A stretch of DNA of 64,000 bases from Ruegeria sp. SCSIO 43209 (GTDB lineage: Bacteria > Pseudomonadota > Alphaproteobacteria > Rhodobacterales > Rhodobacteraceae). Below are positions 26,146 through 36,093 of this stretch, in pieces. Made by a program: the position numbers and the translations under genes. How positions within the stretch are numbered: position 1 is the stretch's first letter; every line of letters starts with the position of its first letter. The stretch is from NCBI RefSeq assembly GCF_019904295.1, contig NZ_CP065359.1, positions 1,823,001 through 1,887,000 on the forward strand. Direction: 5' to 3'. The notes under the pieces are model-generated. The model was not told the origin of the DNA. It saw only the letters and a program-made list of their open reading frames with translations, and did not search any database.

Positions 26146-27057
26146 TCAACCCTCTCGGATAACAGCCTCAAACTCACGCCATTCCCGTGCGGTCATGCCT
26201 GAGTTTTCCTGAGTGACATCTTCACCGCTGAGCATCCGACGCAAGCAGGTCACCATCTGCGCCGAGAGGTTGACTGCGCCAAGGCGGTAGTCCTCAAACG
26301 CGCGGTAGGCAAACGGTACCCAGTCGGCGACAATCTTGCACATGGTATCTGCGTAAACGCGGATTTCGTACTGCGCGTGCGGGTCGGCACGCAGACGCAA
26401 GAAGTGGAACAAGTTGTGCAAGTCCACCTTCCAATACCATTGCGTATAAATGTTGGCTGGAAGGTTCATCCGCGCCAGTTCACGCGCAAGCCCTTGCTGG
26501 CCGTCCTGACCGATCATCGCCTCGTAGTTGTCATAGCAGCGCGCACTGTCCGCTTTCAGTATCTCCAACACGCGCGCGGCCTCTTCGCCTTGCAATGTGT
26601 CTCCACGGCCCTGATTGTTAACCTCGGATTGCGCGGCGACATGTTCGGGTGCCGGGATATAGAACTCTCGATCCAGGATCGAATACCGCGCCGAATATTC
26701 GTTCACATTCGCCGTGCGGTGGCGGATCCACTGGCGGGCTACGAATACGGGCAGTTTGACGTGCAACTTGATCTCGCACATTTCAAACGGGGTCGAATGC
26801 CAGTGGCGCATCAGATAGCGGATCAGGCCTTCATCATTTTGCACCGATTTGGTGCCTTTGCCGTAGGAAACACGCGCGGCCTGACAGATCGCAGCATCGT
26901 CGCCCATATAGTCGATAACGCGGACAAATCCGTGATCCAGAACCTGATGCGCCGTGTACAGATGATCTTCCATACCTTCGGCAACGACGCGGCGGGTCGG
27001 GCTCGACTGTGCGCGTTGAGCTTCGATCTCGGCCAGTTGGTCGGCAGACAGAGGCAT
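26146..27057 (-). CDS. thyX: Flavin-dependent thymidylate synthase
   Basis: Makes dTMP from dUMP using FAD and methylene-tetrahydrofolate. The ThyX signature RHR-x7-S is seen as [14 protein letters not shown], and the C-terminal region has RxxR-type nucleotide-binding residues. Length is 303 residues from the ATG at 27057, which has a GGAAAGGATAA SD region; the longer frame to 27255 overlaps the divergent gloA start. No thyA is present in the window. Confidence 0.95.
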   Translation of the reverse strand: MPLSADQLAEIEAQRAQSSPTRRVVAEGMEDHLYTAHQVLDHGFVRVIDYMGDDAAICQAARVSYGKGTKSVQNDEGLIRYLMRHWHSTPFEMCEIKLHVKLPVFVARQWIRHRTANVNEYSARYSILDREFYIPAPEHVAAQSEVNNQGRGDTLQGEEAARVLEILKADSARCYDNYEAMIGQDGQQGLARELARMNLPANIYTQWYWKVDLHNLFHFLRLRADPHAQYEIRVYADTMCKIVADWVPFAYRAFEDYRLGAVNLSAQMVTCLRRMLSGEDVTQENSGMTAREWREFEAVIREG

Positions 27058-27234
27058 GAAATTATCCTTTCCAGCAATGAGTCGCCGACCACTATATATC
27101 GGCAAGCTTGCCATCGGAACCGCGATATGTGCGGCGCATTGCGCTAAATCGGAATTGTGTCCGGCCAGCCCCTCGACATGGGATGAAGGCGCGCTAAGGT
27201 GCTTGGCATCACAACCAATGCAAGGAAAGTCGCG

Positions 27235-27663
27235 ATGGGGCTGACATATCTCCACACCATGGTCCGCGTGAAGGATCTTGAGAAATCCATAGCGTTTTAT
27301 GAACTATTGGGCCTGAAGGAAACGCGTCGTTATGAAAGCGAGGCTGCGCGGTTCACACTGGTATTCCTCGCCCCACCGGGACAAGAGGACGCGCCCATTG
27401 AACTTACATACAACTGGGATGGCGACGACGCACTGCCAAGCGACAGCCGCCATTTCGGGCATCTCGCCTATGGCGTCGACAACATTTACGAGACCTGCCA
27501 GCATCTTCAGGACAATGGCGTCGTGATCAACCGCCCGCCACGCGACGGGCGTATGGCGTTCGTTCGCTCGCCCGACAATGTCTCGATCGAGTTGCTGCAA
27601 AATGGTGAAGCGTTAGCCCCGGCAGAGCCTTGGTCTAGCATGGAAAGCACCGGCCACTGGTGA
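27235..27663 (+). CDS. gloA: Lactoylglutathione lyase (glyoxalase I)
   Basis: Detoxifies methylglyoxal with glutathione. A 142-residue VOC-fold protein with metal ligands in the usual order: His in YLHTM near residue 5, Glu in IELTYN, His in HFGHLAY and Glu in VSIELL. An AAGGAAAG SD sequence precedes the ATG at 27235. The promoter region is shared with divergent thyX. Its stop overlaps the GTG start of the first DUF1194 gene. Confidence 0.93.
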   Translation: MGLTYLHTMVRVKDLEKSIAFYELLGLKETRRYESEAARFTLVFLAPPGQEDAPIELTYNWDGDDALPSDSRHFGHLAYGVDNIYETCQHLQDNGVVINRPPRDGRMAFVRSPDNVSIELLQNGEALAPAEPWSSMESTGHW

Positions 27664-28364
27664 TCCGCTGGCTGGGAGCATTGGGGCTGGCTGTCACGGG
27701 CAGCCCCCTTTGGGCCGAGACCTGCCGCCTGGCGCTGGCGCTGGCCATGGACATCTCGACCTCGGTGGACGCGACCGAGGATGCGCTGCAACGACAGGGG
27801 CTGGCCAACGCATTGATTGCGCCCGAGGTGCAGGAGGCTTTCTTCCTTTCACCTCAACCGGTTGCATTAGCCGTCTATGAATGGTCCGGCAGTTTCAACC
27901 AGACATTGCTTTTGGATTGGACGATAATCGATACTCGGGCCAATTTGATCTCCGCCGCGCATCGGATCGGGACATCGAAGCGATCGGAAGACGAGTTCCC
28001 AACTGCGATGGGTCACGCACTGGCTTTTGGGGCGACCCTGATGGAGAGCGCCCCAAATTGTCTGTTCCAGACCATCGATATCTCGGGCGATGGCAAGAAC
28101 AACGATGGCTACGGGCCACAGATCGCTTACAAACACTTTCCGTTCGAAAACACGACCGTGAATGGTCTGGTGATCAATGCAGCTGATTTCGAAGGAGAAA
28201 TCGACTTGATCCCGTTCTTTCAGAAAAATGTTCTACACGGACCCGGAGCTTTTCTTGAGATCGCCGCTGGGTTCGAAGATTTTGAGCGTGCCATGCGTCG
28301 CAAACTGGAACGGGAATTGAAAGGATTGGAACTTAGTGCGTTGCAACCGGATAATGCGAAATGA
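27660..28364 (+). CDS. DUF1194 (VWA-like) secreted protein, first of a tandem pair
   Basis: 234 residues with a signal peptide (to about residue 19, LWA) and a von Willebrand A-like domain: the MIDAS-type motif DISTS (31-35), a threonine in FPTAMGHAL and DISGDGKNN. It begins at GTG overlapping the gloA stop and ends in an ATGA overlap with a second DUF1194 gene. The pair probably forms periplasmic metal-dependent adhesion-type domains; the function is unknown. Confidence 0.8.
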   Translation: MIRWLGALGLAVTGSPLWAETCRLALALAMDISTSVDATEDALQRQGLANALIAPEVQEAFFLSPQPVALAVYEWSGSFNQTLLLDWTIIDTRANLISAAHRIGTSKRSEDEFPTAMGHALAFGATLMESAPNCLFQTIDISGDGKNNDGYGPQIAYKHFPFENTTVNGLVINAADFEGEIDLIPFFQKNVLHGPGAFLEIAAGFEDFERAMRRKLERELKGLELSALQPDNAK

Positions 28365-29131
28365 TCCGCCTGTGTGCGACACTTCTTTGCCTGCTGGCCA
28401 ACCCGCTTTCAGCGCAATGTCGACAGGCCTTGGCGTTGGGAATGGATGTCTCTGGTTCGGTCGACAGTCGTGAGTACAGGTTGCAACTTAGTGGCCTTGC
28501 GGCGGCGTTGCGCCATCCCGAGGTGGTTCAACTGATCCTTTCAAACCCGTCCACCTTTGTACGGATCGCTATCTACGAATGGAGCGAACCTGGCCACCAA
28601 CGCCTCTTGCTTGGTTGGACAGATGTTCGCTCGACTGCTGATCTGCGTCGAATTCAGCAACATTTAGAAAGCACAACACGCTCATCAGCGCCGCAGGGAA
28701 CGGCGGTCGGGTCGGCCATGTTGTACGGTGCTGATATGTTGGAGAGCCAAAGCGATTGCTGGCGGCGAACACTGGATCTGTCCGGTGATGGTAAACACAA
28801 TCTCGGACATCACCCGCGGGACATAAAAGCCGCTTTGCAAAACACTGATATTACGATCAATGCCCTAGTAATCGGTATCGACGACCCCAATCCAGGAGAC
28901 ACTCGCCAGGTAGAGATTGGGGAGCTATCCGCCTATTACCACGCGTGGGTCATCCGAGGCCCCGATGCTTTCGTCGAAGTCGCCCTTGGCTTCGAAGCCT
29001 ATGAAGATGCGATGACACGTAAACTGATCCGTGAGCTTGAGGGTCTGTCGCTCTCCCAAACTCAGCCATCAAAGCTATCAGTAGATATACCGAATCTGAT
29101 CGGTCCAATATCGTTCGACCCGACGCAGTGA
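28361..29131 (+). CDS. DUF1194 (VWA-like) secreted protein, second of a tandem pair
   Basis: 256 residues, clearly paralogous to the preceding protein: signal peptide to about residue 18, MIDAS-type DVSGS (29-33), YEWSEPG, GTAVGSAML and DLSGDGKHN. Its last 54 bases overlap the 3' end of the convergent MarR gene, an unusually long antisense overlap for real genes. It is translationally coupled to the first DUF1194 gene. Confidence 0.78.
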   Translation: MIRLCATLLCLLANPLSAQCRQALALGMDVSGSVDSREYRLQLSGLAAALRHPEVVQLILSNPSTFVRIAIYEWSEPGHQRLLLGWTDVRSTADLRRIQQHLESTTRSSAPQGTAVGSAMLYGADMLESQSDCWRRTLDLSGDGKHNLGHHPRDIKAALQNTDITINALVIGIDDPNPGDTRQVEIGELSAYYHAWVIRGPDAFVEVALGFEAYEDAMTRKLIRELEGLSLSQTQPSKLSVDIPNLIGPISFDPTQ

Positions 29132-29575
29132 ACCGGTGATCTCTTCAATCCCATCGGTCCCGATCACGCCGCGGTTTTGCAGCCCTTCGGCATGGCGGGC
29201 GAACAGGTCTGACACGATGTCACGAATCTCGCGCCCGCGCGGGGTCAGGCGTACCCGTACCGAGCGGCGGTCGATCTCGCATCGTTGATGGTGCATATAG
29301 CCCATCTCGACCAGTTTCTTAAGATTGTAGCTGACATTGCTGCCTTGATAGTAACCACGGCTCTTCAACTCTCCGGCGGTTACTTCATGGTCGCCTATGT
29401 TGAACAACAGCAGGGCCTGCACCGCGTTGATCTCAAGTACGCCGACACGCTCGAATTCATCCTTGATAACGTCCAGAAGCAAGCGATGAAGACGCTCGAC
29501 CAGCGCCAACGCCTCAAGATAGCTCGTCATGAACCCCTTGGTCCCGGGCGCGGTGACCTGTAACTCCATACTCAT
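29078..29575 (-). CDS. MarR family transcriptional regulator (LdtR-like)
   Basis: A 165-residue winged-helix regulator. The central region carries the MarR pattern: an EINAVQALLLFNI helix, TAGELKSRGYYQGSNVSYNLKKLVEMGY recognition helices, and the wing CEIDRRSVRVRLTPRG. It resembles the LdtR group that controls L,D-transpeptidase and stress genes in alphaproteobacteria, but the target here is unknown. A GGAGGA SD sequence supports the start at 29575. Its 3' end overlaps the tail of the DUF1194 gene. Confidence 0.88.
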   Translation of the reverse strand: MSMELQVTAPGTKGFMTSYLEALALVERLHRLLLDVIKDEFERVGVLEINAVQALLLFNIGDHEVTAGELKSRGYYQGSNVSYNLKKLVEMGYMHHQRCEIDRRSVRVRLTPRGREIRDIVSDLFARHAEGLQNRGVIGTDGIEEITGSLRRVERYWTDQIRYIY

Positions 29576-29652
29576 TCAATCCTCCGATTCATCGCGCTGT
29601 TTCTGAAAACATGACGCGAATTCCCGAAAAATCGGTTAAGCCTGATGATTGC

Positions 29653-29910
29653 TTATTTTTGAAAGGTTTGCGCGATATCCGCGATCAATTCGGCCAGCGG
29701 TTCCGGCGGGCTGGCCTGACCAGAGACCCATTGATACAGGTCCTGGTCATTTTCATGCAGCAAGGCATCGTATGTGTCCAATCCCGCCTCGTCCATCGAA
29801 GACAGATTGCGATCGGCATATGCCGTCAGGATCAAATCCATCTCTTTGATGCCCCGCCGCATCGAGCGCATTTTCATGCGCTTGATCCGGGTCTCACGCG
29901 GCTCGGTCAT
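29653..29910 (-). CDS. sdhE: Succinate dehydrogenase assembly factor 2 (FAD flavinator)
   Basis: An 85-residue helical protein that promotes covalent attachment of FAD to SdhA. It contains the family motif RRGIKEMD (about 18-25), in which RGxxE is the key pattern, followed by the five-helix bundle sequence with YQWVSG. It overlaps the upstream XRE gene by four bases (ATGA). The succinate dehydrogenase operon is not in the window. Confidence 0.9.
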   Translation of the reverse strand: MTEPRETRIKRMKMRSMRRGIKEMDLILTAYADRNLSSMDEAGLDTYDALLHENDQDLYQWVSGQASPPEPLAELIADIAQTFQK

Positions 29911-30299
29911 TGATTGCGTTCCAATTTCAGACGCAGCGCTTTTTCGACGCGAGCCAGACGCTCGGAGTTGGCTCGCATCTCACCTCGGATCGTGCGTAGC
30001 TCTGCAACAAGATCGCGCAATTCCGAGTCCGTATCGCCATGCAGGCTTGTTTCGTCCATGCCGTCGCCCTCGCCCGTCAGAAGCCACATGATCGAGACAT
30101 TCAGTAGCCCCGCCATCATCGACAGCTTGTTCGCGCGGGGTTCCGACAAATCATCTTCCCACGAAGTGATCGTGGCTTTTTTGACACCAAGCCTGCGGGC
30201 CAATTGGGTCTGCGTCATGCCTGCGGCTTCGCGTGCGCCAGCAACGCGATCCCCGAAGGTTGCGGTGTCCGGTCCGAACCAGTCTGTTTCGTCGTTCAT
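29907..30299 (-). CDS. XRE-type helix-turn-helix regulator
   Basis: 130 residues with an N-terminal Cro/CI HTH (FGDRVAGAREAAGMTQTQLA and the following recognition helix, about 15-70) and a C-terminal predicted coiled coil (from about 95: ELRTIRGEMRANSERLARVEKAL). The start at 30299 gives a canonical HTH protein; the longer frame upstream overlaps the divergent aminotransferase gene's region. It is co-translated with sdhE, an arrangement which suggests control linked to respiration, but no operator is recognisable. Confidence 0.85.
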   Translation of the reverse strand: MNDETDWFGPDTATFGDRVAGAREAAGMTQTQLARRLGVKKATITSWEDDLSEPRANKLSMMAGLLNVSIMWLLTGEGDGMDETSLHGDTDSELRDLVAELRTIRGEMRANSERLARVEKALRLKLERNQ

Positions 30300-30370
30300 C
30301 GGGGTCTCCAAAGGGTAAAACTCAATTGGCTTGATCGTTATTTCGGCGCACCCTATGACAGTCGGGCTGA

Positions 30371-31594
<1,224 letters not shown>

Positions 31595-31608
31595 TACCGG
31601 AGTTTGTT

Positions 31609-32010
31609 ATGTCCACAGCCCTGCCTGAATACTATTTCCGCGTGCGCGAAAATGGGGCAGCGGTGTTCAGGATCGACACGGAAAATCGCCATCGCCGGAT
31701 CGAGATGGAACAGATCGCGGTCATCAACATCCGCAATGGCGAGGTCAAACCGCAGGGCCAGCGTGTACTAAGCGACGCCGACAACGATGAAATCGCGCGC
31801 TGGATGGAAGAGCGCAAAGCCCTGCTATCCCGCCGCGATATGGATGATATTCACCGTGCGGTTGACTACCTGAATCTGACCACGCAATGGGCTCAGTCTA
31901 AAGCAACGGATGCGCAATTAGAGGACGTGACCGACCCATTGCTAATGGCAATGCACGACTTGCGGTCGGTACTTGTTCGAAAGAAATCCGACCGGATGAG
32001 CAAAGAATGA
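31609..32010 (+). CDS. Conserved hypothetical protein of unknown function
   Basis: A 133-residue protein without membrane segments. It starts with a short beta-rich part (YYFRVRENGAAVFRIDTEN), then a hydrophobic strand and two helices with many charged residues. No domain is recognised. The ATG at 31609 lies 15 bases after the aspC stop, so co-transcription is likely. It ends just before the convergent MATE gene. Confidence 0.7.
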   Translation: MSTALPEYYFRVRENGAAVFRIDTENRHRRIEMEQIAVINIRNGEVKPQGQRVLSDADNDEIARWMEERKALLSRRDMDDIHRAVDYLNLTTQWAQSKATDAQLEDVTDPLLMAMHDLRSVLVRKKSDRMSKE

Positions 32011-32014
32011 TCCC

Positions 32015-33379
32015 CTAGGCGGGAACTTCTCCTACATCGCGCACCGACCTTAGCCAGAAGCGCGCCATCAACAATACGGCAGCACAAGCGAGGCCAATCA
32101 CGAGGCCAAGCCAGACTCCGATCCCCTCCATACCTCGAACAAAGCCGAAATAGTACGAAGCGGGGATACCGATCACCCAATAGCTGAGTGCGGCCATCAC
32201 CATCGGTACTTTTGCATCCTGCAAACCTCGCAACAGGCCTAGTGCGATGACCTGCGCCCCATCGACCAGCTGGAACAACGCAGCCATCGCCAGCAGGCCA
32301 GTGCCGATTAGCAGGATCTGTGGCCGCTGCGGATCATCGGCCTCCATAAACAGCGAGATCAGGGGCTCAGCGCATGTCAGGAACAGAACAATTGTCAAGA
32401 CCGACACGATCAACGACATCCCGGTCACCGTAATCGCGCCTTTCTCAAGATGCGCCCGATCCCGTCGACCCAACGCGTTGCCCGCCCGAATAGTCGCCAC
32501 ATTAGACAGGCCCAAATGAACCATGAACGTCGCTGAGGCGAGGTTCAACGCAATCCCGTGAGCTGCCAGCGGCACTGGACCCAACCAGCCCATCATGACA
32601 GCAGAGATCGCGAATAACGACACCTCCGCCAGTGTCGTCAGACCGATGGGAACGCCCAAACGCAGCACGCTCATGAACATCTCCCAATCCGGGCGCCAAA
32701 ACCGCTGAAACAAGCTGTGTTCCGGCAACGCACGCACCGCATAAATCACGACCGCCACCAATGATACGATCTGCGTCACCACTGACGCGATAGCCGCACC
32801 AATCACCCCAAGTTCGGGCGCGCCCCAGTTTCCGAAGATCAGCGCATAGTTGGTCACGCCATTGACCACAGCTGCAACAATCGTGATCCACAGCACAATC
32901 TGCGTCCGCTCAAGCGCGGCCAAATAGGACTTCAGGACCATCACCAACAGCGCCGGGAACAAGCCCCACCCCGCGACCCGCAGGTATACTGACGCAGTTT
33001 CAGCGACTTGCGGCTCTTGCTTCAAAGCAATCAGGATCGGATGGGACCACCACAAAAGGGGCATCATCACCGTCGCATAGATCAGTGATAGCCACAGACC
33101 CATACGAGTGGAGCGGCGAATGCTGGTCTCATTCTCCTCGGCGGCAGCGGTCGCCACCATTGGCATTACGGCCCACCCAAACCCGGCACCAAACAGGAAC
33201 AGGACGAAGTAATAGCTGTTGGCCAGCGTCACGGCAGCCAACGCCTCGACCCCGTACCAACCTAGCATGACGGTATCGGTCAAACCAATCGCATACTGTG
33301 CCAGATGCCCGCCAATCAATGGCAGGCCCAGCACCGCGATTGCGCGCAAATGGCCGGGATATGTCATCACATTGTTCAT
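32015..33379 (-). CDS. MATE family multidrug efflux transporter (NorM-like)
   Basis: A 454-residue membrane protein with about twelve helices in two homologous halves. The N-terminal half has LGLPLIGGHLAQYAIGLTDTVMLG and the C-terminal half the repeat-related LFLTCAEPLISLF segments, typical of Na+ or H+ driven MATE exporters. The ATG at 33379 is preferred over 33415, whose first residues are polar and poorly conserved-looking. Convergent with the preceding hypothetical gene. Confidence 0.92.
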   Translation of the reverse strand: MNNVMTYPGHLRAIAVLGLPLIGGHLAQYAIGLTDTVMLGWYGVEALAAVTLANSYYFVLFLFGAGFGWAVMPMVATAAAEENETSIRRSTRMGLWLSLIYATVMMPLLWWSHPILIALKQEPQVAETASVYLRVAGWGLFPALLVMVLKSYLAALERTQIVLWITIVAAVVNGVTNYALIFGNWGAPELGVIGAAIASVVTQIVSLVAVVIYAVRALPEHSLFQRFWRPDWEMFMSVLRLGVPIGLTTLAEVSLFAISAVMMGWLGPVPLAAHGIALNLASATFMVHLGLSNVATIRAGNALGRRDRAHLEKGAITVTGMSLIVSVLTIVLFLTCAEPLISLFMEADDPQRPQILLIGTGLLAMAALFQLVDGAQVIALGLLRGLQDAKVPMVMAALSYWVIGIPASYYFGFVRGMEGIGVWLGLVIGLACAAVLLMARFWLRSVRDVGEVPA

Positions 33380-33508
33380 TCCGCCAGCCTTAGGCTTGCG
33401 CGCTGCCCGAGACAAGAGCGGAACAAACTTATTTCATAATGAGACTCGCAAGAACAAAGCGACGAAAGCCATCACCTTTGGTGCAACGGCTTTACAGTTT
33501 ATCGATTT

Positions 33509-34438
33509 TCAGCCGATCTTCGCGTCAGGATGCAGCGCTGTCCCCAGAATATGGTCCGAGTTATGAATTACGTGATGCGCCTGCCCAACTATCAACGGAT
33601 CAGGCTCACCAACGATCCTGAGGTCTTTGTCCGGGTAGTCCAGCGTCGACAGGAAATGTCGCATGCAGTTCAGACGCGCGCGTTTCTTGTCGTTGGATTT
33701 GACAATCGTCCAGGGCGCATCAGCGGTGTCGGTGTAGAAGAACATCGCCTCTTTCGCCTCGGTATAATCATCCCATTTGCTCAGGCTAGCCTTGTCAATC
33801 GGTGACAGTTTCCATTGCTTCAACGGATCAGTTTCACGACTCCCAAAGCGCCGCTGCTGTTCTTCCTGCGTGACCGAGAACCAGTACTTGTAAAGCTGAA
33901 TGCCCGAGCGCACCAGCATCCGCTCCAACTCGGGCGTCTGCCGCATGAATTCCAGATACTCATTGGGTGAGCAGAAGCCCATCACCCGCTCGACGCCCGC
34001 ACGGTTGTACCAGGACCGATCATAAAACACCATCTCGCCCACGGTGGGCAGCTGCTGCACATAACGCTGGTAATACCACTGCCCCTTCTCCTCATCCGTC
34101 GGCTTGTTCAATGCGACCACACGCGCCTGACGCGGGTTTAGATGCTCCATGAACCGCTTGATGGTCCCACCCTTGCCGGCGGCGTCGCGGCCCTCGAACA
34201 ACAGCACAAACCGCTGCCCGGTCTCCTGCGCCCACAATTGCACCTTCAGCAACTCTGCCTGCAGCTCGGCCTTTTGCGCCTCGTAATCCTTGCGTGCCAT
34301 CTTGCGGCCATAGGGGTACTTGCCGCTCTCGAAAGCTTGCCGGATTTTCTCGGATGTTGGTGCCGAGGCATCCGCCTTCAGGTCAGTTACAGCTTTGATC
34401 TGCGACGATTTTTGTTTGATCTGGGGTGCCGCATCCAT
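33509..34438 (-). CDS. ppk2: Polyphosphate kinase 2
   Basis: Transfers phosphate between polyphosphate and nucleotides, commonly GDP or ADP. The 309-residue PPK2 class I domain has a Walker A GRDAAGKGGT (83-92), the Walker B/lid segment YDRSWYNRAGVE (139-150) and the family C-terminal pattern with NSDDKKRAR-like phosphate contacts. The ATG at 34438 is chosen over 34459; both are possible. A single gene between the MATE and AhpD-like genes. Confidence 0.93.
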   Translation of the reverse strand: MDAAPQIKQKSSQIKAVTDLKADASAPTSEKIRQAFESGKYPYGRKMARKDYEAQKAELQAELLKVQLWAQETGQRFVLLFEGRDAAGKGGTIKRFMEHLNPRQARVVALNKPTDEEKGQWYYQRYVQQLPTVGEMVFYDRSWYNRAGVERVMGFCSPNEYLEFMRQTPELERMLVRSGIQLYKYWFSVTQEEQQRRFGSRETDPLKQWKLSPIDKASLSKWDDYTEAKEAMFFYTDTADAPWTIVKSNDKKRARLNCMRHFLSTLDYPDKDLRIVGEPDPLIVGQAHHVIHNSDHILGTALHPDAKIG

Positions 34439-34570
34439 ACATGTTCTCCTCGGTTTCACTGTCGAGGAGTTGCTTAGCCGATTGTCACACGGCGCGCTTT
34501 GATTGGTGTCAAATTGACATAGGTTTTATCGGGGCGTCAAAGAACAGGCCTATGCCCGTTCTTTAAATGA

Positions 34571-34603
34571 CCCCAAAATACATAGGGGAGCGGCCAGCCC
34601 CGC
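34571..34603. repeat. Dispersed GC-rich repeat, degenerate copy C
   Basis: CCCCAAAATACATAGGGGAG, then CGGCCAGCCCCGC, resembles copy A in order (A-rich box, GGGGAG, GGC/GCC core) but is shorter and imperfect. It lies just past the stop of the AhpD-like gene. Confidence 0.35.
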
Positions 34604-34605
34604 AC

Positions 34606-35214
34606 TTACCGATGTCCCCAATCATCAGGATTGTCCGAGTTGTTCGGCGACAAGCCCAAAATGTCTCCGTCAGTCGAACACCCCAACCCCAAAACGGTTC
34701 TGTTCGCATAGGAGAAATACGAACACACCTGATTGATCTCAAGAATCTCGCCATCTTCCCACCCCGCCTCTCGCAGAGCTATCACATCCGCCTCAGTCAG
34801 ATCACCGGGTGCCTCGGTCAGCTTGCGCGCATATCTCATCGCTTCGACCTGTGCCGCGTCCAGCGGGGCCGAGGCCGGATCACGCGCCTCAATCGCCGCA
34901 CGGATCGCATTGCCGCGCACCTCATCCTGCAGCAACCGCTGCAATCCGGAAAAGTGATGTTCTACGCAATACCCGCACCGGTTCAGAGAGCTGACCCACA
35001 CGCCCAACACTTCAAGAAACCATTTTGGCACCTTGTTGGCCGAATGGTGCAACACGTTCTTGTAGACTGCCATATGGGCTTCCATCGAATGCGGCCGCAG
35101 GCTGTGCGCCATCATGATGTTGTCTACATTGTTGTCCGGCCCGGTGACCCGGTCATAAAGCTTCCTCAGCTTTCCCGTAGCCTCTTCGAATGGAATGGTT
35201 CTGATCCAACTCAA
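34606..35214 (-). CDS. Peroxidase-related carboxymuconolactone decarboxylase/AhpD-like protein
   Basis: A 202-residue helical protein with the AhpD active-site pattern NRCGYCVEHH: Cys80 and Cys83 form the redox pair, with His87 behind them. Such proteins are annotated as uncharacterised peroxidase-related enzymes and reduce peroxides with a dithiol partner; the partner is not in the window. The start is a TTG at 35214 with a GGGGAG SD sequence and no suitable ATG nearby, a rare but credible start. Confidence 0.8.
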   Translation of the reverse strand: MSWIRTIPFEEATGKLRKLYDRVTGPDNNVDNIMMAHSLRPHSMEAHMAVYKNVLHHSANKVPKWFLEVLGVWVSSLNRCGYCVEHHFSGLQRLLQDEVRGNAIRAAIEARDPASAPLDAAQVEAMRYARKLTEAPGDLTEADVIALREAGWEDGEILEINQVCSYFSYANRTVLGLGCSTDGDILGLSPNNSDNPDDWGHR

Positions 35215-35401
35215 TTCTTCTGCTCCCCTAATTTCTGCTTCCGGAACAAAGCCTAAACGGGATTTCGAAACATGACGAGACCTTGGAAAGCTCGCGGTTT
35301 GATAACAATCTGTTTTGCATAACTGATATATGCTGGGCAGCTACCCTTACTGTCTGCTACGTCCCTATTGAAACAACTTTCTGACCAAAGACTTTTCAAC
35401 T

Positions 35402-35956
35402 GTGCGCCCACTCATCTGTATTTTTGCCCTGTCTTGTTTTGGCTCTGCTATAGCTATGTTCAATCCAGCGTTCTCAGATTGGTTATTGCTGACAGGACCG
35501 TGCGCATTGGCAAGTTTGCTACTGCTGTTCGGAAAAAGGCTACGCCGGCTCAAAACTTCGAAAAACTGGGCTGTCGTCGATGGATCAAATGTTTTGCACT
35601 GGAAAGGCGGTGTTCCTAATATCGCCACAGTCCGCGAGGTTGTCGACGAGTTGAAGACAAAGGGGCGGACACCGGGCGTCGTCTTTGATGCCAATGTAGG
35701 ATACAAAATCTCAGATCGCTATATGAACGACAGTTCCCTTGCGGCTTTGCTTGGGTTGCCATGCAGCCACGTGATGGTTGCGCCGAAGGGTACTCCTGCC
35801 GACCCGCTGGTCCTTCAGGTAGCGCGGGATCTCGGCGCTGCTATCGTCACAAATGACCGGTTCCGTGATTGGGATGACGAATATTCGGATGTGCTTGAGA
35901 AAAGTTCTCTTGTTCGAGGTGGCTTTAAAGACAAAACTCTCTGGCTGTCATTGTAA
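35402..35956 (+). CDS. Membrane-tethered PIN/NYN-like (Zc3h12a-type) ribonuclease domain protein
   Basis: 184 residues. Two hydrophobic helices (about 5-19 and 26-43) are followed by a predicted nuclease domain with spaced acidic residues: Asp60 in AVVDGSNV, Asp96 in VVFDANVG, Asp134 in TPADPLVL and Asp152 in VTNDRFRDW. This order matches PIN-like/NYN RNases of the Zc3h12a group. The start is a GTG. The gene is alone and its base composition is AT-richer than its neighbours. Role unknown; a membrane-associated RNase is the reading. Confidence 0.6.
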   Translation: MRPLICIFALSCFGSAIAMFNPAFSDWLLLTGPCALASLLLLFGKRLRRLKTSKNWAVVDGSNVLHWKGGVPNIATVREVVDELKTKGRTPGVVFDANVGYKISDRYMNDSSLAALLGLPCSHVMVAPKGTPADPLVLQVARDLGAAIVTNDRFRDWDDEYSDVLEKSSLVRGGFKDKTLWLSL

Positions 35957-36093
35957 ACGCGCTGCAATACAGCGCTGAATATCGCTCCGGTTCCGTTGGC
36001 CCCGACAAACCGGATACAACACCTCGCGTCCCTCTTCCCCCGGACCACATCACCTGCCATAATGGGGGAAACTCAAAAACAAGAGCAGCACCC

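Noticed and set aside
26377..27147. 256-codon plus-strand frame opposite thyX
   Set aside because: Shadow of thyX; no recognisable domain and no SD sequence.
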